Assembly: GCF_010586825.1 (NCBI RefSeq) | Contig: NZ_JAAAGB010000002.1 | Coordinates: forward strand, 248,001 to 312,000 | Direction: 5' to 3' | Origin: Draconibacterium mangrovi | GTDB taxonomy: Bacteria > Bacteroidota > Bacteroidia > Bacteroidales > Prolixibacteraceae | Length of the DNA: 64,000 bases | Part shown: piece by piece, positions 53,185-62,742 of the stretch | Position numbering within the stretch: position 1 is the first letter of the stretch | Layout: the number at the start of each line of letters is the position of its first letter | Program-made: the position numbers and the translations under genes | Notes under the pieces: generated by a model | The model's input: only the letters and a program-made list of their open reading frames with translations | What the model was told of the DNA's origin: nothing | Databases searched by the model: none

Positions 53185-56100
53185 CTAGAATGAATATTTC
53201 ACGTGTAATTGCAAGCGGGTATTTCCCACTTTCTCCACATCCGTTACATTCAAACCGGAATCGGCTGTGCAGTATCCTGCATAAGTTTGGTTTAATTCCA
53301 ACATCACTTTAATTGCCTGGTTTCCCATTATTACTCTTGGCGATATACGCGCAACATAATCAATGTTAGTGCCCCGGGCATAAACCTCTCCGCCATCGGC
53401 AATTGGGTCGCTGCTACCCAAATTGTTCGCCATACCTGCGAAAAGGCCAAAATTCACCTTCGAAAAGCGCGTCATTACTTCTGTCCACCACGAAAAAGTA
53501 TTCACCGGTGTATATTTAAAACTGTTTGCTTCTGTATTGATTTCGCTAACCCCATAACCTCCCAGCATGGTTAGATCGGTGCCGTTTTGTGCATAAATAC
53601 CCTGAAGTTTAAAAGTCATTGATTTGCTTTTTAGAACGGTATATGCAATAGCATGATAGGTTCTGAGTGATTCATCCACATAATTGCCGTCGCTGTTTAC
53701 AAAGCGCGGAACAAGGCTTTTGGTTCCGGCTACTAAACCAATCAGGCTTTTGCCCGGCGCACCGTATTCCAGGTGCACATCAAATTCAGGAATCGACGAC
53801 TGGCGAATATAAACAGAGCTGAGTCCTTGCGGCCCGAGCGATTTGTAATCCAGCTGCGATAAAGCCGTTAACGATCCTACAAATTTGTCAGAAAACTTGC
53901 GCGTCACTCTGATTTGCGGATTTCGTGCCAGCGTTGAAATTGGCGCTGCTGCTCCCCATGACGAAACCTCGGGGTAGCACGACAAAACAAACATCGGGCT
54001 CCAGTACTGGCCAATCATAATGCTTGTTTTTTCATAGTCGAGTTTGGCCATGGCGTGACGCAGACGTACCGTACCGATTTTATCGTTTGCATTTCCAACA
54101 AAATCGAATTCAATAAGACTGCTTAAATCTCCGCCCCACAATTTGGAGCCTGAAGATTTTGCACGCAGACGGCTGTGCAAAGCAAAAAAGTTAAAGTTAC
54201 CTTTTGCGTTAATATCAACTCCATTATCATCGTAAACAATGGGTGCCGGATATAAAACTACATCGCCGTCGCGGGCCGAAACCACCTGCCGACTGTCGAA
54301 AACCGCCTCGGTAGATACAAATCCGCCTACTTCCACCTTTATCTTGTCCTGTGCATTCACCAAAGATGTTAGCGACAGCAGTAAAATCATCACGGCTGTT
54401 GCCATTGCAGTTTTGGTTTTCTCTTTAGCAACAGGTTTGGTTTCCTTTTTAACCGATTCTTTTTTGGGTGCCGGTTCGGTAACCTGATCGACCAGATACA
54501 CAATCGATTTGTGGGAAATTCCGCTGTTTTTCGACAAACCAATCTCACAGGTTCTTGAAGTGGAGTATCCTTGTTTTACTTCATCAGGCAGCTGAATCTT
54601 TAAATTCCGAAGACCATGTTCGTTTAATTCGGGATACGAAAAACCCCTGTCGCCGGCAAAACCACAACAGTTGGTTTCGGGCTGAACTACTTTTTCAGCA
54701 CATAACTTCGCCAGATCGACCAAACGGGCGTCCATACCCATTTTTTTCATACTGCAAACCGCAAAAACAGAAACGGGATCAGCCACCGGAGTAAAACTTA
54801 ATTCATCTTTTAAATATTCCCAAATGAAATCTACCGGTTCGTACAATTTTAAGCGGTCTTTCATATTTTCTTTCATGGTAAACAGGCACGGGCTCATATC
54901 GCATAAAACCGGATATTTGCCGTATAGGCTGGCACTTTTCAACGCTTCTTCCAGTTCATTTGATTTTCTCAAGCCCTGCTCTTTAAATCCTTTGCTGGAA
55001 TAGGACATTCCACAACAAAGACTATTCAGTTTTTCGGGATAGATAATTTCGTATCCGGCCTTTTTTATCAGGCGTTCCATAACCGCAGTCAGCTGTTCTT
55101 CTCCTTTTTGATCTTTTGATTTTCCCATCGACCGGTTGATACATGACGGGAAGTAAACCACCTTTTTAAGATTTGCTGAATCGACCTTACCGGGCACGAT
55201 TTTTTTCGCACCCGATGGCATGTATTCGTTCCAAAGCGGCACTTTTTTGCCCGAAATTTTATGAATACCGTTTGAGGCAGCATTCATAAAACCGGTTCCC
55301 AGTAGCGAATGTGCAAGATTTACGACCGACAGCGAACCACGCATAACTTTGGTGGTTAAGGCCATATGATCGGCCAGCCAGTCGGCCACTTTGTTTTGCT
55401 TTGGTGTATGTTTTTGATAACGAATTTCCTTGATCAGTTTTCCGGTATCAATTTTCACAGGGCAACTTAAGGCACAAAGCCCATCGGTAGCACAGGTTTC
55501 GTCGCCCGAATAATTGTACGAATTTTCGAGGGCCGCCAATTCATGAACTTTCTCGCCGCTTACCCGCAAACGTGAAATCTCGCGGTAAACCGCCACACGC
55601 TGGCGCGGCGACAAGGTAAGTTCGTTGGCCACGCACGAGGGTTCGCAAAAACCACACTCAATACATTTGTCCACCTTTTCTGATGCAGCCGGAAGCGGTT
55701 TCAGATTTTTCAGATGCGATTGCGAATCATCGTTCAGGATAACTCCCGGATTAAGCAGATAATGAGGATCAAAAATCTGCTTGATCTTTTTCATCAGATC
55801 GTAGGCTTCCTTTCCCCATTCGTGCTCAACATAAGGGGCCATGTTCCTGCCCGTTCCGTGTTCCGCCTTTAAAGCGCCGTCGTATTTATCAACTACCAGT
55901 TTTACCAGGTCGTCCATAAAATTCTGATAGCGGGTTACTTCTTCTTCACTGGCAAAATCCTGTGTAAACACAAAGTGCAGGTTTCCTTCCAGCGCATGAC
56001 CAAAAATCACCGCTTCATCATAACCGTATGTTACAAAAAGAGCCTGCAAATCGAGCGTGGCCTGTGCCAGTTTTGGCACCGGGAAAGTCACGTCTTCGAT

Positions 56101-57288
56101 AATTACGGTTGTGCCGGTTTCTCGCATGGCACCTACCGACGGGAATAAACCTTTTCTGATTTTCCACAAAGCCATAAATTCAGACGGCACATCGGTAAAT
56201 GATACCGGAATTTCGGCAGGAATATCGCTTATCGTTTCTAAAATCTCATCGATCTGTTCAGCCAGAACTGTTGGCTCTGATGCGCGGGTTTCCACCAGAA
56301 TGGCACTGGCCCCTTCCGACAAATCTTTCAGGTAGGCCGGCACTCCGTCCTGATCTTCAACCGAACGAAGACCTGCACGGTCGATCAGTTCAACTGCAGC
56401 CACCGGGGCACTTTTTAATAACGAAACCGCGTTGCATGCTTTTTCAATATCGGGGAAAACCATCAGTGAACTGGCTTTGAATTTGTGTTCGATTACCGTT
56501 TTGTAGGTGATCTCGGCAATAAAACCCAAAGTACCTTCCGAGCCGATCATAATGTGCTCGATCACATCAAACGGATCGGTAAAATCGACCAGCGCATTCA
56601 GGCTGTAACCCGTTGTATTTTTCATTTTGAACTTGTCGCGTATACGCTGCGCCAAAGGCTCGTTGGCATTTACCGATTCCACCAGCTCGGTGAGGTTAGC
56701 CAATAGTCCTGCATGCGTTTCCCTGAAAGCTTCTTTACTTTTTTCATCACCGGTGTCGAGCAACATTCCGTCGTGGAAAACAATTTTCATGCTTTCAACC
56801 GTTTTGTAAGAGTTTTCGGAAGTACCGCAACACATTCCGCTGGCGTTGTTGGCAGCAATTCCGCCAATCTGAGCCGCATTTATCGACGCCGGATCAGGAC
56901 CGATTTTACGTCCGTATTTTGCTAAAATAGCATTAGCTCGTGCACCGATAATTCCGGGTTGCAGACGAATACTCAGGCCGTTCGCCAGTACTTCGTGCTT
57001 TTGCCAGTGAGCGCCGGCAATCACCAGTATCGAATCGGTGATGGCCTGACCTGAAAGACTGGTTCCGCCAGCCCTGAAAGTAACCGGTAGTTTTCGTTTT
57101 TGGGCTTCCTGCAATATTGTTGACACTTCGTTTTCGTCCCTGGCCTTGATCACCAGCTTTGGAATCAGGCGATAAAAACTCGCATCGGTTCCAAATGCCA
57201 GCGTGTGCATCGGATCGTGAAACATTCGGCTCTCATCGATCACCGACAATAACGAATCGTAGAGTGATTTATATTCTCCGCTAAGCAT
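53185..57288 (-). CDS. FAD/Fe-S D-lactate dehydrogenase fused in frame to an outer-membrane porin
   Basis: A single 1367-codon frame. Residues about 1-540 are an FAD-binding type 4 oxidase (RAGGTSLSGQ, GPDPASINAAQIGGIAANNASG, GSEGTLGFIAEIT, AEHGTGRNMAPYVEHEWG). Residues about 540-640 bind Fe-S clusters (CIECGFCEPSC from Cys542, then CATDGLCALSCPV). Residues about 700-935 are two CCG domains (CCGMSYSSKG, NCCGFAGDRGF). This is the Dld/glycolate-oxidase type that oxidises D-2-hydroxyacids at the inner membrane. A Lys/Pro/Glu linker (about 940-961) leads to a signal peptide at Met962 (MATAVMILLLSLTSLVNAQ) and a 387-residue beta-barrel with GQYWSPMFVLS, ending LHVKYSF. ATG 962 (base 54405) follows A-rich sequence and may be a second start. 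Adjacent lldP supports a lactate role. Confidence 0.88.
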   Translation of the reverse strand: MLSGEYKSLYDSLLSVIDESRMFHDPMHTLAFGTDASFYRLIPKLVIKARDENEVSTILQEAQKRKLPVTFRAGGTSLSGQAITDSILVIAGAHWQKHEVLANGLSIRLQPGIIGARANAILAKYGRKIGPDPASINAAQIGGIAANNASGMCCGTSENSYKTVESMKIVFHDGMLLDTGDEKSKEAFRETHAGLLANLTELVESVNANEPLAQRIRDKFKMKNTTGYSLNALVDFTDPFDVIEHIMIGSEGTLGFIAEITYKTVIEHKFKASSLMVFPDIEKACNAVSLLKSAPVAAVELIDRAGLRSVEDQDGVPAYLKDLSEGASAILVETRASEPTVLAEQIDEILETISDIPAEIPVSFTDVPSEFMALWKIRKGLFPSVGAMRETGTTVIIEDVTFPVPKLAQATLDLQALFVTYGYDEAVIFGHALEGNLHFVFTQDFASEEEVTRYQNFMDDLVKLVVDKYDGALKAEHGTGRNMAPYVEHEWGKEAYDLMKKIKQIFDPHYLLNPGVILNDDSQSHLKNLKPLPAASEKVDKCIECGFCEPSCVANELTLSPRQRVAVYREISRLRVSGEKVHELAALENSYNYSGDETCATDGLCALSCPVKIDTGKLIKEIRYQKHTPKQNKVADWLADHMALTTKVMRGSLSVVNLAHSLLGTGFMNAASNGIHKISGKKVPLWNEYMPSGAKKIVPGKVDSANLKKVVYFPSCINRSMGKSKDQKGEEQLTAVMERLIKKAGYEIIYPEKLNSLCCGMSYSSKGFKEQGLRKSNELEEALKSASLYGKYPVLCDMSPCLFTMKENMKDRLKLYEPVDFIWEYLKDELSFTPVADPVSVFAVCSMKKMGMDARLVDLAKLCAEKVVQPETNCCGFAGDRGFSYPELNEHGLRNLKIQLPDEVKQGYSTSRTCEIGLSKNSGISHKSIVYLVDQVTEPAPKKESVKKETKPVAKEKTKTAMATAVMILLLSLTSLVNAQDKIKVEVGGFVSTEAVFDSRQVVSARDGDVVLYPAPIVYDDNGVDINAKGNFNFFALHSRLRAKSSGSKLWGGDLSSLIEFDFVGNANDKIGTVRLRHAMAKLDYEKTSIMIGQYWSPMFVLSCYPEVSSWGAAAPISTLARNPQIRVTRKFSDKFVGSLTALSQLDYKSLGPQGLSSVYIRQSSIPEFDVHLEYGAPGKSLIGLVAGTKSLVPRFVNSDGNYVDESLRTYHAIAYTVLKSKSMTFKLQGIYAQNGTDLTMLGGYGVSEINTEANSFKYTPVNTFSWWTEVMTRFSKVNFGLFAGMANNLGSSDPIADGGEVYARGTNIDYVARISPRVIMGNQAIKVMLELNQTYAGYCTADSGLNVTDVEKVGNTRLQLHVKYSF

Positions 57289-57306
57289 AATTTCTTTGTT
57301 TAAATT

Positions 57307-58962
57307 TTAAAGTGGTAATGGATTTAGCCCCATAAACAGAACGGATCCGAGAATCAGCAGAATGATCAGGTAATAGGCAAACGAGGGCACCGAATTAGTG
57401 CGAATGATCCTTCCTTCCGACCCAATGCAACCAACCGTAGCCGACACGGCCACCACGTTGTTCACACAAATCATATTTCCAACTCCTGCTCCAATTCCCT
57501 GCATGGCCAGAATCAGAATTTGCGGTATGCCCAACAAAGTTGCTGTTTCGAACTGGAACGAAGCAAACAGGATATTTGAAACCGTTGCTGAACCCGACAT
57601 AAAGGCGCCCAATATGGCGATTAGCGGTGCAAAAATAGGGTAAGCATGTCCTGAGATAGATGCGGTTGTACGCGCCATTTCGGTAAGCATACTTTCCAAA
57701 CCTGCCCCGTTTGTTCCCGAGTTTAGCATGATCTGCACCAAAGCAACCCCGCTGAATAAAGCTATTGCAGCTCCTTTTATTTGTTTGAAAGTCATTTTCC
57801 AGGCTGCCTTTACCTCTTTCATCTTCATTTTATGAAAAACGTGGGTAAACAGTGCCACCACAATAAAGGGCAGCGTGCCCGGTAAGTAGGCCCATTTTAA
57901 CGCATAATCAAGTTTATCGATTCCGAATAAATTATTGATTTGTATGGTTTGTGCTGCCAAAATTCCTTTTAATCCAAATTGCGGAATACGCGTCACAACC
58001 AGGATAACCGCGATGAGCAAATAAGGTGACCACGCTCTTAACAGCGACATTTTTGCTTCGCCAACAGTTCCGGTATCGGTATTCGAAAACCAGCTTTTTG
58101 CCCACTTCGATTCGTGCGGAAAGTCCCATGTTTTTTTAGGAACAAGAAACCCTTTTTTAGCAGCCACAATAATAATTCCCAAACCAATAAACGATCCCAC
58201 CAAGCTGGGCAGTTCGGGACCGAACACCACAGCAATCAACGCGTAAGGAACCATAAATGCCAGGCCGGCAAATAAAGCAAACGGAGCAGCCTGCAAAGCA
58301 GGTTTAATCGATTTCTCCTTACCGAAAATTCGGGTCATAATCATTAAACCCAGCAAAGGAAGCAGCGTACCTGCCACTACATTGGGCAATGCCACCCATT
58401 TGGTCAGCATCATTTGAAACACCGTCGGATCGGCTCCAACCTGTTGCAAATTGGTTTCAAGCGTGCTCATTGCGCCAAAAATGGGTGTTCCAACTGCACC
58501 AAACGGAACAGGGACACTGTTAAATATCAGCGCTACGATTGCCGCAGCCAGCGGAGGGAAACCCAGTCCGACCAGCAGTGGCCCTGCCAAAGCCGCAGGA
58601 GTACCAAAACCGGCAGCTCCCTCGATAAATGCACCGAACATATAACCGATGATGATCGCCTGAATACGACGATCGCGGGTGATCCCCTGGAATCCGTTGT
58701 TAATGGATGCCATGGCACCCGATATTTTTAATGTATTCAGAATCAGAATGGCTCCGAATATGATGATCAGAATGTCCATTGCTTTTAAGACACCGAAAAA
58801 AGAATATGCGGTAACACTCAGAATATCGATCTTCCAATAGACCAATGCTATTAAAACAGCCAGGCCCCAGGACAATGGAAGCGCCTTTTTTGCTCCCCAG
58901 TTAAATCCCGCCATCAATACGATTGTTACTACAATTGGTAAAAAAGCCAATAACGCGTTCAT
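57307..58962 (-). CDS. lldP: L-lactate permease family transporter
   Basis: A 551-residue LctP/LldP transporter with about 13 membrane segments; it brings lactate (and often glycolate) across the inner membrane with protons. I chose ATG 58962 ([19 protein letters not shown]), a normal family start; the frame extends upstream to 59037 but that part is not membrane-like. Conserved strings are [73 protein letters not shown] and [17 protein letters not shown]. It is first in the operon and 18 bases upstream of the lactate dehydrogenase gene. Repeated GCCATTTGGAAC sites lie 190-250 bases upstream. Confidence 0.93.
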   Translation of the reverse strand: MNALLAFLPIVVTIVLMAGFNWGAKKALPLSWGLAVLIALVYWKIDILSVTAYSFFGVLKAMDILIIIFGAILILNTLKISGAMASINNGFQGITRDRRIQAIIIGYMFGAFIEGAAGFGTPAALAGPLLVGLGFPPLAAAIVALIFNSVPVPFGAVGTPIFGAMSTLETNLQQVGADPTVFQMMLTKWVALPNVVAGTLLPLLGLMIMTRIFGKEKSIKPALQAAPFALFAGLAFMVPYALIAVVFGPELPSLVGSFIGLGIIIVAAKKGFLVPKKTWDFPHESKWAKSWFSNTDTGTVGEAKMSLLRAWSPYLLIAVILVVTRIPQFGLKGILAAQTIQINNLFGIDKLDYALKWAYLPGTLPFIVVALFTHVFHKMKMKEVKAAWKMTFKQIKGAAIALFSGVALVQIMLNSGTNGAGLESMLTEMARTTASISGHAYPIFAPLIAILGAFMSGSATVSNILFASFQFETATLLGIPQILILAMQGIGAGVGNMICVNNVVAVSATVGCIGSEGRIIRTNSVPSFAYYLIILLILGSVLFMGLNPLPL

Positions 58963-59030
58963 AAGTTTTAGATTTAAATTAAACATTAAAGCCATCTGGT
59001 TTAAGACGACGCGGCCCTTAGCCAATTGGA

Positions 59031-59214
59031 ATGCCAAAAAATAGAGAAGCTGATTTATTTACTGGAGAAGACAATCGTAAATAACAGACAAACAGATTAT
59101 TATGGTTTGTATTTTTTGTTTTGGGGAGATAATTGTCAAATGAATAAAAACGGGCCATTTGGAACATGTGGGCCATTTGGAACGCCAAAAGCAGACAAAT
59201 GTGCCATTTGGAAC
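59031..59214. promoter_or_regulatory. Repeated GCCATTTGGAAC sites upstream of lldP
   Basis: Three exact copies of GCCATTTGGAAC lie at 59154-59165, 59172-59183 and 59203-59214, and a variant GCCAATTGGAAT at 59031-59042. The third is part of a dyad, TGCCATTTGGAACATGGCA. The variant lies in a sequence that on the minus strand reads TTGGCATTCCAATTGGCT, which resembles a sigma-54 -24/-12 promoter except that the invariant GC at -12 reads GG. The geometry, distal sites 110-170 bases before a promoter, fits an NtrC-type activator, and such a regulator is encoded in this operon. Binding is inference. Confidence 0.5.
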
Positions 59215-59298
59215 ATGGCAGGATTTGTGAAAAATAAACACTTTCGGTATGCGTTCGTTGACGGGATTCAATTCTGGCTTAAAAAACAATCGCAGTAA

Positions 59299-59660
59299 TT
59301 GGTGAAATACCCTGCGATTCTGTTCTTTATGAAAGCGATATGTGATTTTATTGCGGGCATTAAAGAAAAGATGATTAAGGAGAAAGAAAACACTATCGCG
59401 ATGAACTCAAGGAGCACCCGCACAGTAAGTTATGGATGGGTGTCGTCGAAATAAAAAACGGTACAAGAAATATCATTTATAGTTATTATGTTTATTTTTA
59501 GTGCAGTAAAAACCACAGACGTTGAATCCGTGCTCTGAAATAAAATCTACACAAAAACTACAGATATACGCCCAAATCAGTTGTATATAAGTATTCGGTA
59601 CCAGAGATACAGATGTAATACATTATTAACTGCAAAAACAAACATTCAGATAACAACATT
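59299..59660. other. Intergenic region with a possible decayed small gene
   Basis: A 41-codon frame runs from ATG 59329 to TAA 59454. In a shifted frame from about 59387 to 59502 the translation is more protein-like (RDELKEHPHSKLW, GVVEIKNGTRNIIY), as if a small gene had suffered a frameshift. Otherwise no feature was seen. Confidence is low because short frames arise by chance. Confidence 0.25.
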
Positions 59661-60488
59661 ATGATAGAATTAGAGCCAGACAAATATTCGCTTCTTGAGG
59701 CACCGTTGAAAGAAGTGAAAATAAACCATCTTTTTGCTCGCTCGGTGATTGAAAAGAAGGTGAGGGGAAAGGTTTTCGTCGACAACAAAGAGAATCCCAA
59801 TACCTTTTATGTTATCCACCCTTATGGGATGAGCCTGTTGTTTGGCGATACAAAAAACGAGACTTTTAACAGGCTCTTTCTTAATTACTGTTTAAATTGT
59901 AACAAGGAAAGAAAGACGCACGAATGGATGCAGGCCTTTCCAAACGATTGGGACGATACTTTAAAAACACTGTTCGAGGGGAAACTGATTAGCGCGCCAG
60001 ACTCCGGCGATACTCCTGACGAATTTGTGGAGCTAAATACCCGGGTAAACTTTAAATTCAACCTTGAAAAATATCTAGTTTTCAAAAGGAATGCGATTAA
60101 GAATAACTACTCCATTATAAGAACCGATAAAAACAGTTTCAGAGAAATGAAAGGTAGTGTTGTTCCCGCTCGTTTTTGGAACAATGCCGACGATTTCTGC
60201 AAAAATGGCGTCGGTTTTAGTTTATATTATAAGGAGAAGTTGGCAACAACAGCTTATTCGGCATTTATTTTCGACAAGGAACTGGAATTGGGAATGGAGA
60301 CTTTTCCGGAATTCAGAGGGAAAGGATTTGCGCAACATGCCTGTTCAGCATTGATCGATTATTGCTTAACCAATAAATACGAACCTGTGTGGGCGTGTAA
60401 ATTAACAAATATTGCATCTTATAAACTTGCTCAAAAGTTGGGATTTATTCCGGATATTACACTTCCATATTATCGATTGGTATTGTAA
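59661..60488 (+). CDS. GNAT family N-acetyltransferase
   Basis: A 275-residue protein of the longer GNAT type (a Bacillus-like GNAT_acetyltran family with an extra N-terminal domain). The C-terminal catalytic domain (about residues 160-275) has the acetyl-CoA loop in FPEFRGKGFAQHACSALIDYCL, preceded by a beta-strand ELELGMET and followed by NIASYKLAQKLGF, the usual Asn and Leu-Gly-Phe ending. The N-terminal 130 residues have several cysteines (NYCLNCNKERKTHE) and no recognisable motif. The acceptor is unknown. The gene has no partner; the next gene starts 126 bases later with its own promoter. Confidence 0.82.
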   Translation: MIELEPDKYSLLEAPLKEVKINHLFARSVIEKKVRGKVFVDNKENPNTFYVIHPYGMSLLFGDTKNETFNRLFLNYCLNCNKERKTHEWMQAFPNDWDDTLKTLFEGKLISAPDSGDTPDEFVELNTRVNFKFNLEKYLVFKRNAIKNNYSIIRTDKNSFREMKGSVVPARFWNNADDFCKNGVGFSLYYKEKLATTAYSAFIFDKELELGMETFPEFRGKGFAQHACSALIDYCLTNKYEPVWACKLTNIASYKLAQKLGFIPDITLPYYRLVL

Positions 60489-60585
60489 ATTTGAGAAAAG
60501 CTATAAAATTTGAAACGAACATGAATTTTAATATGCTAAAATATATCCAGGAGCATACTTAAAATTCATCGGGAGTTATATACTA

Positions 60586-60593
60586 TACCTTTG
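60586..60593 (+). promoter_or_regulatory. -7 box (TACCTTTG) for the cupin gene
   Basis: An exact TAnnTTTG 21 bases before ATG 60615. A TTG codon at 60591 that could extend the frame lies inside this box, which favours the ATG as start. Confidence 0.5.
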
Positions 60594-60614
60594 AAAACAA
60601 ACAATTTTAATAGT

Positions 60615-61073
60615 ATGAAAAAGACAGAAAAGATTTCGGAAAACAAGAATTACACAGCAGTAAATGTTGGAAGTTTAAACGATATTAAATCCTATTCGCT
60701 CATTCATCCGAAAACCGGTGCAGAGGTTAAAGGGAAGGTGTTTGTGAAAGCTCCGGTAAAAGCTACCGGAACGGAAATATCTTTTACTACCATTCCGCCA
60801 AAATCAGAATTGGGGTATTTTCATATCCATTACAAGGACGAAGAAGTTTATATTATTCTCAAAGGATCAGGTTATTACCAGGTTGATGATGATTGTTTTC
60901 CGATAGAAGAAGGCAGCGTGATAAGAGTTGCCCCGGCAGGTGTGAGAAGTCTGTGCAATACCTCCTATGAAGAGATGATTTATATTTGCATCCAGGCCAA
61001 AGAAAATTCGTTGGAAGAACATACAACCGATGATGGGAAAAGAATTGATGTTACGCCTAAATGGAAAATATAA
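60615..61073 (+). CDS. Small cupin-domain protein
   Basis: A 152-residue single-domain cupin with no signal peptide. Motif 1 is seen as GYFHIHYKDEEVYIILKGSG, giving two His and one Glu of the metal site. Motif 2 (IRVAPAGVRSLCNTS) has Arg-Ser where the fourth metal ligand His is usual, so the metal site may be altered. The start at 60615 was chosen because the alternative TTG lies in the promoter box. Function could be a sugar/amino-acid isomerase, dioxygenase or binding protein; sequence does not decide. It is monocistronic. Confidence 0.82.
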   Translation: MKKTEKISENKNYTAVNVGSLNDIKSYSLIHPKTGAEVKGKVFVKAPVKATGTEISFTTIPPKSELGYFHIHYKDEEVYIILKGSGYYQVDDDCFPIEEGSVIRVAPAGVRSLCNTSYEEMIYICIQAKENSLEEHTTDDGKRIDVTPKWKI

Positions 61074-61182
61074 GGAAACAAAACGCCCTGCAACAAATAG
61101 TTATACGGAAGGCGAGAGGCGTCTTGGTTTGATAAGCCAAATCAGGATTGCCACTGTTGCGGGTTACTTGAGTTGGTGACCG

Positions 61183-62448
61183 TTAAGTTTTCCGTTTCTT
61201 CTTTTTAGCCGCCGGAAACAATACATTATTTAAAATCAGCCGGTAACCCGGAGAGTTGGGATGCAGGCTCAGGTCGGTTGGCGGATCGCCAATCAGGTGG
61301 CGGTAATCTTCAGGATCGTGACCGCCGTAGAATGTCCAGAATCCTTTGCCTTGCTCGCCATGAATATATCGTGCTTCGTTGGCCGGTTTGTTCTCGCCCA
61401 ATACCAGCACATTCGATTTTAACACCTCTTTGCGATACGCTGTTGTTTGCCCCATAAAACCTTTAATCAGGTTGCGGTGGTTTTGGCAAAGCATGGTGGG
61501 TATCGGGTCCCACTTGGCCGAAAAATCAAACAGGGTAAAGTAATCGTTTTCGCGGGCAACATGGCGGTGGTCGGTAGCATCAATATTCGAAAACTCGTAC
61601 ACATACGGGCTTTTCTCCAGCTTAAAATTTTCGAATGCAAAGGTGTTGTGGAAATCGAGTTTCTCATCAACGTTGGCTGCCATCGGGTCGCCATCAAACA
61701 TGTTTTCACAAATATCAACACCCACTGCTGCCAGCGAAATATCATAAGTATCGGTAGCGGCACACATGGCAAACAGGAAACCGCCGTTCTGCACGTATTT
61801 CTGTATTTCGCGTGTAACAAACGATTTCATTTCCGACACTTTCATAAAACCCAGTTTTTGAGCCAGCTGTTTGTTAATGCTCACTTCTTCCTGGTACCAC
61901 GGCATATGTTGATACGAGCGCCAGAATTTACCAAATTGCCCCGTAAAATCTTCGTGGTGCAGGTGCAACCAGTCGTAATCTTTTAGGTTGCCGTTTAGTA
62001 TTTCTTCGTCGTAAATAATATCGTAGTTAATTTCAGCGTAGGTTAAAACCATGGTCACGGCATCGTCCCACGGTTGTTTGTTGGGTGGCGAATACACCGC
62101 AATTTTGGGTGCTTTATTCATTGCCACGGCATCCTGATTCATATCGGGCTGGGCAATTTCGTTTAAAATTCCTGAAGCCTGTGCATCGCTGATCACCTCG
62201 AAACTAACGCCACGAATCACACACTCATTTTCAATCTCGGGGTAGTGCTGCATTAAAAAACTGCCTCCGCGGTAGTTGAGCAGCCATTTTACCTCAATGT
62301 CCTGTTCCAACACCCAGTAGGCAATACCGTACGATTTCAGGTGGTCCTTTTGCATGTCATCCATGGGAATGAGCAGCGAAACGGCTCCGGCATTTAATGC
62401 CATGAAGAGCAGTGCCGGCAAAAGGAATATTTTTATGAGTGTGCGCAT
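61183..62448 (-). CDS. Secreted class-I GATase-like protein (often labelled asparagine synthetase B)
   Basis: A 421-residue exported protein. A signal peptide (about residues 1-23, ending NAGA) precedes SLLIPMDDMQKDHLKSYGIA and WLLNYRGGSFL. Residues about 115-260 resemble a glutamine-amidotransferase-like fold: KIAVYSPPNKQPWDDAV, DYDWLHLHHEDFTGQFG, and GGFLFAMCAATDTYDI, whose Cys sits at the nucleophile elbow. The rest has DHRHVAREND and EARYIHGEQGKGFWTFYGGHDPEDY. Databases often call such proteins asparagine synthetase B, but no synthetase ATP-pyrophosphatase domain is present and the protein is exported, so that name is probably wrong. The C-terminus is very basic (KKKKRK). Substrate unknown. 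Confidence 0.72.
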   Translation of the reverse strand: MRTLIKIFLLPALLFMALNAGAVSLLIPMDDMQKDHLKSYGIAYWVLEQDIEVKWLLNYRGGSFLMQHYPEIENECVIRGVSFEVISDAQASGILNEIAQPDMNQDAVAMNKAPKIAVYSPPNKQPWDDAVTMVLTYAEINYDIIYDEEILNGNLKDYDWLHLHHEDFTGQFGKFWRSYQHMPWYQEEVSINKQLAQKLGFMKVSEMKSFVTREIQKYVQNGGFLFAMCAATDTYDISLAAVGVDICENMFDGDPMAANVDEKLDFHNTFAFENFKLEKSPYVYEFSNIDATDHRHVARENDYFTLFDFSAKWDPIPTMLCQNHRNLIKGFMGQTTAYRKEVLKSNVLVLGENKPANEARYIHGEQGKGFWTFYGGHDPEDYRHLIGDPPTDLSLHPNSPGYRLILNNVLFPAAKKKKRKT

Positions 62449-62742
62449 GTTGTTTTTTGTATTAGTACAGCAAAACAGGCAATTGGTTCATCTTGAATTT
62501 CGAATGATGATTAACGAACTCCGATTTCAGAAGTGGTTTCATATTTTGCATGTATTTTTTTATCTCAAATCTAGAATCGTTAATCGATATTCTACATTCG
62601 ACATTCAACTTGATTTGCGAATGATGATTAACGATTTTTGATTTAAGAACTCTGTCTTTACAAGATTATTGTTTGGCAGAAAAATCTGCAATCGTTAAAC
62701 AACAATCTATATTCATCATTCTGCCTCCGTCCTTAATCCTTT
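62449..62742. repeat. AT-rich spacer with degenerate short repeats
   Basis: CGAATGATGATTAACGA occurs at about 62503-62519 and again near 62618-62634, each followed by a GATTT-ending string. A second related pair is AATCGTTAATCGATATTCTACATTC and AATCGTTAAACAACAATCTATATTC (given here by their first 11 shared bases: AATCGTTAA). Such decayed repeats are common in intergenic sequence of this phylum. No gene seen. Confidence 0.5.

Noticed and set aside
59031-59047. A definite sigma-54 promoter before lldP
   Set aside because: The match is imperfect: after GG and ten bases the invariant GC reads GG. It is only mentioned as a candidate inside the repeat-site feature.
59026-59298. A 90-codon plus-strand frame (start TTG) across the lldP upstream region
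   Set aside because: It is created by the repeated GCCATTTGGAAC sites and lacks a credible start or domain; a regulatory role for the repeats is more likely.
61074-61182. A tRNA or small RNA in the GC-richer gap after the cupin gene
   Set aside because: Small hairpins are present but no cloverleaf, no TTCGA-type T loop and no clear terminator could be drawn.
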